NCBI RefSeq assembly: GCF_030817215.1
Contig: NZ_JAUSZA010000001.1
Span: forward strand, 2,764,501-2,828,500
DNA: 64,000 bases
DNA from: Paenibacillus sp. V4I3
Lineage (GTDB): Bacteria; Bacillota; Bacilli; Paenibacillales; NBRC-103111
Reading direction: 5' to 3'
Position numbers and translations under genes: made by a program. Below the pieces are notes generated by a model. That model was given only the letters and a program-made list of their open reading frames with translations. It ran no database searches and was not told where the DNA came from. Below are positions 36,622-43,732 of the stretch, piece by piece (the first letter of the stretch is position 1; each line of letters opens with the position of its first letter).

Positions 36622-37788
36622 ATGAAACCGAAACGACGATATTACTCCCTGATCGATAAAGTGTACCAAATAGAAAATCTGTACGAAGCATGGCTATCCG
36701 TGAGGAAGAATCAAGGAAGCGGCGGAATCGATGGCGTAAGCATTGCCATGTTCGAGAAGAATGTGAGTATGAACCTGAGGGAGCTCCAAAGGTTATTGCA
36801 ACAAGGGCGGTACAAGCCTGACCCTGTGCGACGTCATTACATTGAGAAGGAGAATGGGAAATTAAGACCGTTAGGTATTCCTACAATCCGAGATCGCGTA
36901 TGTCAGCAAGCGGTACGCCAGATCATCGAGCCGATTTTCGAGAAAGACTTCTACTATTATAGCTTTGGCTTTCGAGCAGGATACTCGGCGCACCAAGCAG
37001 TGAATACGATTCGACGCGCGAAACGCGGCGGATACGAATATGTGGTTGACCTGGACATTATGTCTTTCTTCGATGAAATTCCACACGAATTACTGATGGA
37101 GAAAGTACATGAGAGAATCGCCGACGGAAAAGTACTGACGCTCATTCGCGGATGGCTAACGGCGGGATTCATGGAAGATGATCAGTTCCATGAAACGGAA
37201 ATCGGGTCTCCACAGGGCGGAAATTTGTCGCCATTGCTTGCGAATTTGTACTTGAACCATTTCGACTGGGGGATGAAGGAGAGAGGTTTTGCAGTGGTAA
37301 GGTATGCGGATGATGCAGTCATTCTATGTAAAACAAAGGAACAGGCTGAAGAGGCATACCTAGCGGCAAAGACCATTCTGGAAAACGAATTACAACTACG
37401 AATGCACCCTGAGAAAACGAAGGTTGTACATTTCGATGATGGATTTCGCTTTCTTGGATTCGACTTCTGGAAGGGATATCTCATTGTACCTGACACGAAA
37501 GTGAAGAAATACAAAGATAAAGTCCGTAAGATCACCCGCAGGCAACAAGGGATTAACCTTGATGGAATGCTCAAGAAACTAAATGAAATTGTGCGAGGGT
37601 TTGGTAATTACTTCGGCATAGGGAATGTAAAGAAGAAGTTTCAACGGTTAGACGAATGGACGCGCATGAGGGTGCGAGCCTTTATGTGTAAAAAGAAATC
37701 TACGGTTTCTAATTCGCTGATACCCAACAAAGTGTTGGAATCGGCAGGAATGGTATTTCTAACAAACTTACTCACCACACGTTTCTAA
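36622..37788 (+). CDS. ltrA: Group II intron reverse transcriptase/maturase
   Basis: About 388 residues from the ATG at 36622 (MKPKRRYYSLIDK); the frame is open further upstream across intron RNA. Reverse transcriptase blocks are visible: NQGSGGIDGVS, KLRPLGIPTIRDRVCQQA, YSFGFRAGYSAHQAV, the palm motif VRYADDAV and RFLGFDF. The maturase X region covers about residues 300-385 (NEIVRGFGNYFGIG). No C-terminal HNH endonuclease is present, so retrohoming would use the replication fork, as in class C introns. The frame is intact, so the intron may be active. Confidence 0.92.
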   Translation: MKPKRRYYSLIDKVYQIENLYEAWLSVRKNQGSGGIDGVSIAMFEKNVSMNLRELQRLLQQGRYKPDPVRRHYIEKENGKLRPLGIPTIRDRVCQQAVRQIIEPIFEKDFYYYSFGFRAGYSAHQAVNTIRRAKRGGYEYVVDLDIMSFFDEIPHELLMEKVHERIADGKVLTLIRGWLTAGFMEDDQFHETEIGSPQGGNLSPLLANLYLNHFDWGMKERGFAVVRYADDAVILCKTKEQAEEAYLAAKTILENELQLRMHPEKTKVVHFDDGFRFLGFDFWKGYLIVPDTKVKKYKDKVRKITRRQQGINLDGMLKKLNEIVRGFGNYFGIGNVKKKFQRLDEWTRMRVRAFMCKKKSTVSNSLIPNKVLESAGMVFLTNLLTTRF

Positions 37789-37861
37789 TTCAGTTGTGAA
37801 ATATGCAGCCCGGTGACGGGTGAAGATGACTCACTCCTGAAGATGGGGAACTGACGAAGGA

Positions 37862-37893
37862 AAGCCGTGTGCGGGAAATCCGCATGCACGGTT
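37862..37893 (+). ncRNA. Group II intron domain V
   Basis: AGCCGTGTGCGG and CCGCATGCACGGTT pair around a GAAA-type loop with the internal bulge, the catalytic core hairpin. The AGC-type triad is at the base. Confidence 0.85.
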
Positions 37894-38053
37894 TGATGGG
37901 GAGTCCGGGGGAGTAATCCCCCGTCTTACCCTACTCTAAGCTAAACATTCCTGTTAGGGCTAAGAAATAGCCTTTGTCAAAAAAGGAGCGCCTCGGTATG
38001 ATGGGTTTGTCGACGGGTTTATAACCCAATACCATCAAGGAGGCGCTCTCACT

Positions 38054-39340
38054 ATGAAGTTTAAACAAACAGACGGACAAAATCAACGTATTGAACGAAT
38101 TACCACTTCTCATCTTGTTGTGGGCATCGACATCGCGAAGGAAACTCATGTCGCACAAGCGACTAATTTTCGCGGCATCGTACTTTCTCATCGTCATCTC
38201 ACATTTTCAAATACAATTGAAGGCTTCGAAAAATTAGTGCGGTGGATCGATGGACTGAAACAGAAACACCGTTTACAGGGACTCATCATTGGCATGGAGC
38301 CGACTGGACATTACGGGTCAAACCTGGCTAATTGGCTTACCGACAACGGCATAAACGTTGTAATGGTGAATCCTGCCACTACCAAAAGAAACAAGGAGAA
38401 TCGCGACAATAGTCCATCTAAGAATGATCCGAAGGATGCGCTTGTCATTGCCGACGTGGTCAGCCGAGGATTTTACTATGAATACTCTCGACAAGCTGCA
38501 GTCTTTCAAAGGTTGAGAACAATGATGAGTGATCGGGAATATTGGGTGACAAATAGTGTACGGCTGCAGAACCGAATCATCCGCTGGATAGACATTCGCT
38601 TCCCTGAATATTTTTCTGTGTTTAAAGATTGGACCTGCAAACGTTCCTTGGCTACGCTTAAGGAATTCCCATTTCCGCAGGATATAGAGTCTCTGTCCGT
38701 ATCTGATGTGATCACTGCTTGGAGAGCGCATATGCAGCGAGCCGGTGGTTCCACTGGCATGCAGAAAGCTGCGCAACTTATCTCTCTAGCTAAGCGAAGT
38801 GTAGGCGACAAGACTGCTCCCAATGAAGCGAATCAGGATTTACACCGACTCTTGCAAGAGTTCGAACGGATTGTTGAAATACTAAATGAAATTGAAAAAG
38901 ATATCCAAAAATTGCTCAGTGAAATTCCTATGGCCGATCAGCTTCGATCTATCAAAGGACTAGGCTCAATCTGTACGGCAGCTATTCTTTCAGGTGCTGG
39001 TGACCTTAGACAGTATGCGCATGGGCGCCAATTATTACGTAAAGCCGGCTTGAACCTAGCCGAAAGCACGTCGGGAAAACGTAAAGGACAGATCGTGCTT
39101 TCTAAAAGAGGCGATGCTACGCTGCGAAAATATCTATATCTAGCCACGATCCAGCTCGTAGGGAATAATCCTGTGTTCCGACAGTTACATGAGAATAATG
39201 TTCAAATCAAGCATATGAAGAAGCAACAGTCTGTATTTAAACTGCTTGGAAAACTGGCACGAATCATCATTAGTATTGTTCAAAAAGGAGAAACTTTTTC
39301 TCCTGAGATAGCTGCTCCAACGTTTACGCAAGCTGCTTAA
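38054..39340 (+). CDS. IS110-family transposase (recombinase), element A
   Basis: A 428-residue DEDD-type recombinase. The RuvC-like N-terminal domain has Asp26 in GIDIAKET, Glu82 in GMEPTGHYG and Asp125/Asp128/Asp134 in NDPKDALVIADV. The C-terminal Transposase_20 region has IKGLGSICTAAILSGAGDL and LLRKAGLNLAESTSGK. It starts within eight bases of the leader hairpin. Known IS110 relatives use a bridge or seek RNA encoded in the element to choose donor and target. The frame is intact. Similar to, but clearly diverged from, the element B enzyme. Confidence 0.92.
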   Translation: MKFKQTDGQNQRIERITTSHLVVGIDIAKETHVAQATNFRGIVLSHRHLTFSNTIEGFEKLVRWIDGLKQKHRLQGLIIGMEPTGHYGSNLANWLTDNGINVVMVNPATTKRNKENRDNSPSKNDPKDALVIADVVSRGFYYEYSRQAAVFQRLRTMMSDREYWVTNSVRLQNRIIRWIDIRFPEYFSVFKDWTCKRSLATLKEFPFPQDIESLSVSDVITAWRAHMQRAGGSTGMQKAAQLISLAKRSVGDKTAPNEANQDLHRLLQEFERIVEILNEIEKDIQKLLSEIPMADQLRSIKGLGSICTAAILSGAGDLRQYAHGRQLLRKAGLNLAESTSGKRKGQIVLSKRGDATLRKYLYLATIQLVGNNPVFRQLHENNVQIKHMKKQQSVFKLLGKLARIIISIVQKGETFSPEIAAPTFTQAA

Positions 39341-39366
39341 AACGAACTTAAAGATCACATAGATTG

Positions 39367-39689
39367 ACTCATTCGCAGGATTTCAAAAAAGAAAGCACGG
39401 AGAACCGAGCTACTGCCCGGCAAGGGCTTCAGACCCATCCGCTAAACGCTATCGGTCTCCACGCCTTGGTCAGGTGTAACGAAGGAATGTGAGGGCATAG
39501 ACCCGTTGAGCCATGGGATGGTGAACGCCAAGGAGAAAGTGGAGTATGCGTGCAGAAGAATAGCACTTGGAGAAATGTTCCACACGTTTCTTCTGTTCCC
39601 GCATATCCAAACATGGAACGACGGTGTTTAATAAGCTTACTTTCTGGACGACAGCTGTTATACATGGCGATGAAATCCTGCGAATGAGT
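39367..39689 (+). ncRNA. Candidate guide (bridge/seek-type) RNA of IS110 element A
   Basis: The region is enclosed by a perfect 19-base inverted repeat, ACTCATTCGCAGGATTTCA (39367-39385) and its complement (39671-39689). Between them, blocks such as AAAGAAAGCACGGAG, TAACGAAGGAATG, GACCCGTTGAG, GTGGAGTAT and AATAAGCTTAC are shared with element B at the same place, while interposed stretches differ. This is the pattern of a conserved RNA scaffold with variable guide loops. Expression and processing are unknown. Confidence 0.6.
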
Positions 39690-39789
39690 GAGTAAATGTG
39701 AGATAAACCCTTAAAACCGAGGGACGGGAAGTAGAGCGTGGTGGCAAACGGCTATTTTCACTAGGGCATGAAGGGGAAGTAACAACAGA

Positions 39790-39878
39790 TGTTCAATGAA
39801 AATAAAGTATTTGACTGAAAAATAAAGTGTTAACTAGGTTAATATAGTTGTAGACTGAGAAAATAAAGTATTAGACTG
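39790..39878 (+). repeat. Orphan Tn7-like right end with four TnsB-type sites
   Basis: TGTTCAAT is followed directly by GAAAATAAAGTATTTGACTG, then AAAATAAAGTGTTAACTAGG, AATATAGTTGTAGACTGAG and AAATAAAGTATTAGACTG. The AATA-type cores start at 39801, 39821, 39841 and 39862. Tn7's right end has the same layout: an 8-base TGT terminus, then four overlapping sites AATAAAGTCTTAAACTGA-like every 20-21 bases. No tns gene lies on the inner (right) side. Confidence 0.7.
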
Positions 39879-40227
39879 CCACCGCGGCATTAAGCTCCCA
39901 TGGAAATTAAGTCTTAGCCGCTGTAAGAAAGACCGATAAGGAAACCTACATTCATCATCTGTGGTGCGGCGCTTGCGCTGCATGTGTGGACGGGCAGATT
40001 AACGCAACAGTATTCTGGAGCAGTAGCCTTAGATTCAGGTTATTTAACGCCCCTAATTTGCAAAGACCTTCAAGATCGAAATACACGCGGTATGTGTGTC
40101 CGCAGCAGCAAGAATTGCCCTACCGAACTACGGATGGACGGAGCACCTTAGAGTTAGCAAAAGAAACCCGAAGTCTCATAAAAGACTTGGGGTTCTCGTC
40201 AATCTGAGTAGCCTTTAGGACTACTTT
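39879..40227. other. Gap without a convincing gene
   Basis: Just inside the Tn7-like end. An open frame at 39986-40207 has no ribosome site and no recognisable protein pattern. ACGGGCAGATTAACGCAACA near 39988 matches the tail of the intergenic repeat seen elsewhere in the window. A hairpin AACCCGAAGTCT / AGACTTGGGGTT lies near 40165-40195 without a T tract. Confidence 0.5.
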
Positions 40228-41349
40228 TTAGTTACTAATATTAAACCAACCCGGCATGGCTTGAATTACATTCCAAAGTTTTTCTGGAATATTAAGCTGG
40301 TCGAGTTTTAAAACGTTCAACTCAGAATCTACCTCGGCTTCACGTCCATTTGCGACCTTTTCAACCCAATTAGGATCCATAATTAACGCATGCCCAATGG
40401 CGACTAGCGGCAATCCTAATTCCACAGCTTTAAGAGCATCATCCGGTGTTATTATGGAACCAGCAGCCATCACAGGTACCTTACCGTTTGCTCTTTCAAG
40501 AATCAATTCAAGCCGTGTTTTTTCATCTTGACTATCTACTGGCTTTGAAGACACATTATCTAATGAAGCATGTATATAATCTAAATCTTGTTCAACAAGG
40601 ATATCAATTAATTCATACGTATCTTTCATGCGTAATCCGTCCACTTTGGAGGACTCTTCAGGGGAAAATCGGAATCCTAAAATGAATGGTTTTGTAGCAT
40701 GTTTTTCAATGACATTTTTGATTTCTTCAATAATCGCCAATGGAAAACGCAAGCGATTTTCAAGTGATCCTCCCCATTGGTCCGTCCGTTGATTTGTCGC
40801 TGGCGACCAGAAGTTTTGAATTAAAAATCCATGAGCCCCATGAATTTCGATGCCATCAAATCCTGCTTCAATCGCTCTTCTCGTTGTGTCTCCAAAAGCA
40901 TGTATAATCGACAGGATTTCCTCATGTGATAGCTCTCTTGTTTCTACAGTTGGGCCAAGAGCAGTAGCCTCAGATTGCAATGCACTCGCACTAACTGCAT
41001 CCAATCCAGGCAAGGCTTTATTGCCAGCATGGAAAATCTGTAGGATCGCAGGAGAGCCTCCACTTTTCGCTGCCTCAGCTAATTTTCGTAAACTTGGAGT
41101 AAATTCATCATTGTACCCAGCGAATTCATTCGTAAAACCCTGCCCATTAGGTGTAACATGAGTACACCCTGTAATTACGAGTCCTACCCCGTTCACTCTT
41201 TGTTTGTAATACTTTACTTCGTCATCCGAAATGGTAAGATCGTCATTACTTGACCAGGTTGTCATAGGTGCCATAACGATACTATTCTTTATTGTTATTC
41301 CACTTCTGAATGTGAAGGATTCAAATAACCTACTGTATTTTTGATTCAT
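40228..41349 (-). CDS. Old yellow enzyme family NADH:flavin oxidoreductase
   Basis: A 373-residue FMN-binding barrel protein: VMAPMTTW at the N-terminus, VGLVITGCTHVTPNGQGF, QIFHAGNKALPG, the catalytic region IHGAHGFLIQNFWSPATNQRTDQWGG (shown only by its core HGAHGFLIQNF), and the phosphate-binding end MAAGSI and IGHALIMDPNW. OYE enzymes reduce activated alkenes, quinones or nitro compounds with NAD(P)H in the cytosol. It is divergent from a MerR regulator, a common arrangement for electrophile-responsive reductases. Palindromic GTTACAGTAA elements lie in both promoters. Confidence 0.9.
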   Translation of the reverse strand: MNQKYSRLFESFTFRSGITIKNSIVMAPMTTWSSNDDLTISDDEVKYYKQRVNGVGLVITGCTHVTPNGQGFTNEFAGYNDEFTPSLRKLAEAAKSGGSPAILQIFHAGNKALPGLDAVSASALQSEATALGPTVETRELSHEEILSIIHAFGDTTRRAIEAGFDGIEIHGAHGFLIQNFWSPATNQRTDQWGGSLENRLRFPLAIIEEIKNVIEKHATKPFILGFRFSPEESSKVDGLRMKDTYELIDILVEQDLDYIHASLDNVSSKPVDSQDEKTRLELILERANGKVPVMAAGSIITPDDALKAVELGLPLVAIGHALIMDPNWVEKVANGREAEVDSELNVLKLDQLNIPEKLWNVIQAMPGWFNISN

Positions 41350-41395
41350 TTCTTTAACCTCGCTATCATATTTTCTTTTCTATTTCAGTGTAATT

Positions 41396-41413
41396 GGTTA
41401 CCGTTACAGTAAG
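41396..41413 (-). promoter_or_regulatory. Candidate MerR-type operator before the OYE gene
   Basis: GGTTACCGTTACAGTAAG shares GTTACAGTAA with the perfect palindrome 80 bases away. Confidence 0.5.
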
Positions 41414-41482
41414 TAAAGGATTTATTTTTATATGATTACAAATAGAATAGTTGTCTTATCATTCTCCATATGATATATATTT

Positions 41483-41501
41483 AGTTACAGTAACTGTAAC
41501 T
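41483..41501 (+). promoter_or_regulatory. Candidate MerR-type operator before the MerR gene
   Basis: AGTTACAG-TAA-CTGTAACT is a perfect 19-base inverted repeat immediately before the ribosome site of the regulator gene, suggesting autoregulation. Confidence 0.6.
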
Positions 41502-41518
41502 AAAGGTGGGACAAGTAG

Positions 41519-41929
41519 ATGTTGTATTCAATGACATATGTAGTGGAGAATTTAAATGTATCTGCAAAGACACTTAGATTTTATGAAGAGCAAGGGATAT
41601 TACCAAATATATCTCGTGACGAAAAAGGCCGTAGAGTTTATAACAAACAACAAATAGACTGGATTTCTTTTATTCGTTGTCTCAAAGAGACAGGAATGCC
41701 TCTTTCAAAAATCAAGGATTACAAGGAACTTTATGAATTAGGAAGTCCTACCTTCTTGCAAAGAGAAGAAATGTTGATGCAGCATAAATTGGAAGTGCAG
41801 AAGAAAATTGACGAAAGTCTAAAACACTTGGAAGAAATAAACTATAAAATAGCCATGTATGAACTTCAGAAAGAAGAGGTTATGAAAAATCCCAACTATA
41901 ACTTTAAATGTCACGGTTACTTAAGCTAA
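41519..41929 (+). CDS. MerR-family transcriptional regulator
   Basis: A 136-residue protein: winged helix with NVSAKTLRFYEEQGILPN and RRVYNKQQIDWISFIRCLKETGMPL, then a dimerisation coiled coil (about residues 78-128) with many Lys, Glu and Leu residues. No cysteine-rich metal site is seen, so it is more like TipA/AdhR-type regulators of electrophile response. AAAGGTGGG precedes the ATG. It is divergent from the OYE reductase and probably controls it through the paired operators. Confidence 0.9.
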   Translation: MLYSMTYVVENLNVSAKTLRFYEEQGILPNISRDEKGRRVYNKQQIDWISFIRCLKETGMPLSKIKDYKELYELGSPTFLQREEMLMQHKLEVQKKIDESLKHLEEINYKIAMYELQKEEVMKNPNYNFKCHGYLS

Positions 41930-42022
41930 CGAGGAACGATAGTTGAATAAACGCGAAGAAACGGCAGCCTGATTCACGGCTGCCGTTTTCTGAACTATCT
42001 GGTGACCTCATAATACGAACGG
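41930..42022 (+). repeat. Intergenic repeat copy with terminator hairpin
   Basis: GCTAACGAGGAACGATAGTT, then AAACGGCAGCC against GGCTGCCGTTTT (41959-41989), which ends the MerR transcript, then TATCTGGTGACCTCATAATACGAACGG in two parts (41996-42022), a 27-base segment also found at 53214-53240. Confidence 0.6.
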
Positions 42023-42041
42023 AGATTAGTTTAACAGTTGA

Positions 42042-42203
42042 CTATTTATTATCCCTCGTGATTAGTCCAAAAATAAACAGGACAACTCCAATAAATGGAA
42101 TTATTACTTCAAAAAGATGCAATCTTATATGCATATTGTTTTGAACGTAATACATCAGTACAAAGAGGAAAATACCTGACAGCATTAATTTGTTTGATGG
42201 CAT
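42042..42203 (-). CDS. Small two-helix membrane protein
   Basis: A 53-residue reading frame, MPSNKLMLSGIFLFVLMYYV at the N-terminus and a second hydrophobic stretch VIIPFIGVVLFIFGLI near the end, finishing RDNK. GAGGTGA lies seven bases before the ATG. The composition and ribosome site make it a plausible real gene. No known function. Confidence 0.55.
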   Translation of the reverse strand: MPSNKLMLSGIFLFVLMYYVQNNMHIRLHLFEVIIPFIGVVLFIFGLITRDNK

Positions 42204-42247
42204 TGTTAGTCACCTCAGTCCAAGTTTATCATATTGTAGGAATGAAT

Positions 42248-42345
42248 GTTAACCTAACGAAGAAACGATAGTTACATACACAACCAAGATGAGGGTGCCG
42301 GCATGATCGACAGCCTTTGCTCAACTAAAGGGCAGATTAACGGAA
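42248..42345 (+). repeat. Intergenic repeat copy (degenerate)
   Basis: CTAACGAAGAAACGATAGTT at the start, a GTGCCGGC...GACAGCC imperfect hairpin, and ACTAAAGGGCAGATTAACGG at the end. Same order of parts as the copies at 41930 and 42797. Confidence 0.5.
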
Positions 42346-42431
42346 CTTTCCAAACTTTGGGAACGACGTATATAATACAAATTACTTTATGGAAAAGTGT
42401 TATAGGGATACACAGCGAGGGGAGTATCTGA

Positions 42432-42803
42432 ATGAAACGATTCCAGTTACTACTGATTATTTTTGTTACTTTATTTTTGGGTTGCAAAGCTGATACAGAA
42501 GAAACATTCTCATTCTCTTCAATACTTTCTAATAATGAGGGGAAATATTATATAACGGTTCTAGGAGCAACAGAAGAACTTAAACGTGAATTTGAGCAAG
42601 TGTTTCAGCGGAATATCAATGTCATTGATGGGTATTATGAGAATGGAAATCCAAGCAATAGAGAACTACAAGCGTTAAAAGTAGAGAGTTTACCGACATA
42701 TTTTGTTTTTGATACGGAAAAGGAAGTGTTTATAACAGATGACATTTTCAAATTGAGCAAATTTCTTATGGAAAGAACCAATAATACTAATCGGCTTAAC
42801 TAA
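42432..42803 (+). CDS. Small lipoprotein of unknown function
   Basis: A 123-residue protein with a lipoprotein signal ending in LFLGCKAD (Cys at about 17). GAGGGGAG precedes the ATG. The body contains SLPTYFVFDTEKEVFITDD, which looks like the strand and cis-proline region of a thioredoxin fold, but there is no CxxC. It is likely exposed outside the membrane. I do not recognise a named family. It stands between two copies of the intergenic repeat. Confidence 0.65.
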   Translation: MKRFQLLLIIFVTLFLGCKADTEETFSFSSILSNNEGKYYITVLGATEELKREFEQVFQRNINVIDGYYENGNPSNRELQALKVESLPTYFVFDTEKEVFITDDIFKLSKFLMERTNNTNRLN

Positions 42804-42885
42804 CGGAGAACTTATAGCTCAATTACCAACACCACAGGCTGCCGCGAGAATGAATGGCAGCCTTGCTGCACTAACGGGCAGTCTT
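42797..42885 (+). repeat. Intergenic repeat copy with hairpin
   Basis: CTAACGGAGAACTTATAG, hairpin AGGCTGCC / GGCAGCCT (42837-42863), then CACTAACGGGCAG. The repeat begins inside the last codons of the lipoprotein gene. Confidence 0.6.
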
Positions 42886-43003
42886 GTGATAAATATAAGC
42901 AGGTACTAGATGAAAATAGTACTAATTAATTAACCCCAAATACTTTATACTTCTGTTGTAGGAAAGAGTTAATACAGGGGAAATTTATTGGGGAGTGAAA
43001 ATA

Positions 43004-43315
43004 TTGAATAATAATTTTAATCCGAATATTACTAAGTTATTCTACATTCAGTGTGCAACATTTCTTTTTCTAAATGTGTTAATTGGAATGTTTTCAGTAA
43101 CAGTTTTCATCTTAGGGCTTCCCTTAATATGGGAGTTAGAGTGGTTTCTATGTTTTCTTATATGGGCTGGATATATAATTTGTTGTCTTTGCTTAAATAT
43201 TTTTATTTTCAGAGGGATGAGTACTGGTTTTCGGTGGGGGATGTTTATATTAGGGATATGTATTATAACAATTAGCGGAATCTTATTTGGTGGAATAGTA
43301 GCTGAACAATTTTAA
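43004..43315 (+). CDS. Small membrane protein, three hydrophobic segments
   Basis: About 103 residues from the TTG at 43004, which has GGGGAG eight bases upstream; a GTG at 42995 overlaps that site. Hydrophobic stretches are at about 11-37, 44-67 and 73-98. It ends in GGIVAEQF. No motif is recognised. It is AT-rich like its neighbours in this accessory stretch. Confidence 0.6.
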   Translation: MNNNFNPNITKLFYIQCATFLFLNVLIGMFSVTVFILGLPLIWELEWFLCFLIWAGYIICCLCLNIFIFRGMSTGFRWGMFILGICIITISGILFGGIVAEQF

Positions 43316-43375
43316 TTTTAAATCAACATTGATTAACATGCTAACTGCTACGCTCCCTCGGTATGATTTAATTTT

Positions 43376-43719
43376 CTCACTCAAGCTCGCGTATTCGCAG
43401 GATTTCATCTTCCATGAGAATCGGATGACGAAAGAAAGAGAGTTCATTTGGTAAGCTTATTCGTTAGAAGGTGTGCGGAAACAGAGGTGGAGGTATCCTC
43501 ACCCAATTAATTCCATTTACTGCACGTATACTCCACAGAGCCCTTAGCGATTTTCGCTCCCATGTCTCAACGGGTCAATGCCCTTTCATTCCTTCGTCAC
43601 ATCTATCTAAGGGGTGGAGGTCGGTCTTTCTAACGGAACGGGTCGGAGCCCTTTTGCGTAACATATCCCGATACTCCGTGCTTTCTTTGTCCTCCTGCGA
43701 ATACGCCAACTTAAGTGAG
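43376..43719 (-). ncRNA. Candidate guide (bridge/seek-type) RNA of IS110 element B
   Basis: Flanked by a 27-base inverted repeat with three mismatches (43376-43402 and 43693-43719) centred on GCGTATTCGCAGGA. The inner sequence shares long blocks with the element A tail, such as AAAGAAAGCACGGAG, ACGAAGGAATG, GACCCGTTGAG and AATAAGCTTAC, while the stretches between differ. Located directly after the transposase stop. Confidence 0.6.
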
Positions 43720-43732
43720 ATATGGTTTAATT

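Larger units (their letters stand above)
35774..37934 (+). mobile_element. Group II intron, bacterial class C type
   Basis: The 5' boundary is GTGCG directly after a terminator T tract. RNA domains I-III fill 35774-36600, the maturase gene is in the domain IV region, domain V lies at 37862-37893, and a short domain VI leads to ...CTTACCCTAC (37925-37934), fitting the AY 3' end. The reverse transcriptase lacks an endonuclease domain, as usual in class C. Boundaries are from consensus and could shift by a few bases. Confidence 0.82.
37986..39715 (+). mobile_element. IS110-family element A with 5' structured leader and 3' noncoding RNA region
   Basis: Homology to element B (43.36-45.07 kb) defines it. 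It starts with a leader hairpin, GAGCGCCTC (37986) against GAGGCGCTC (38040-38048), enclosing GGGTTTATAACCC; then the transposase; then a noncoding region of over 300 bases. The right boundary is approximate, with similarity to element B fading near CCGAGGGA (about 39718). No simple terminal inverted repeats are expected for IS110 elements. Confidence 0.75.

Noticed and set aside
39429-39665. Open frame on the minus strand in the IS110 element A tail
   Set aside because: It runs through the conserved noncoding RNA region; the matching place in element B carries stops and a different frame (43471-43830 on the other strand), so conservation is at RNA level.
42025-42060. A possible partner left end for the Tn7-like right end at 39790 (AATAAATAGTCAACTG on the minus strand)
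   Set aside because: Only one degenerate site, the core spacing does not match AATAAAGT...ACTG, and it overlaps the stop of a small gene.
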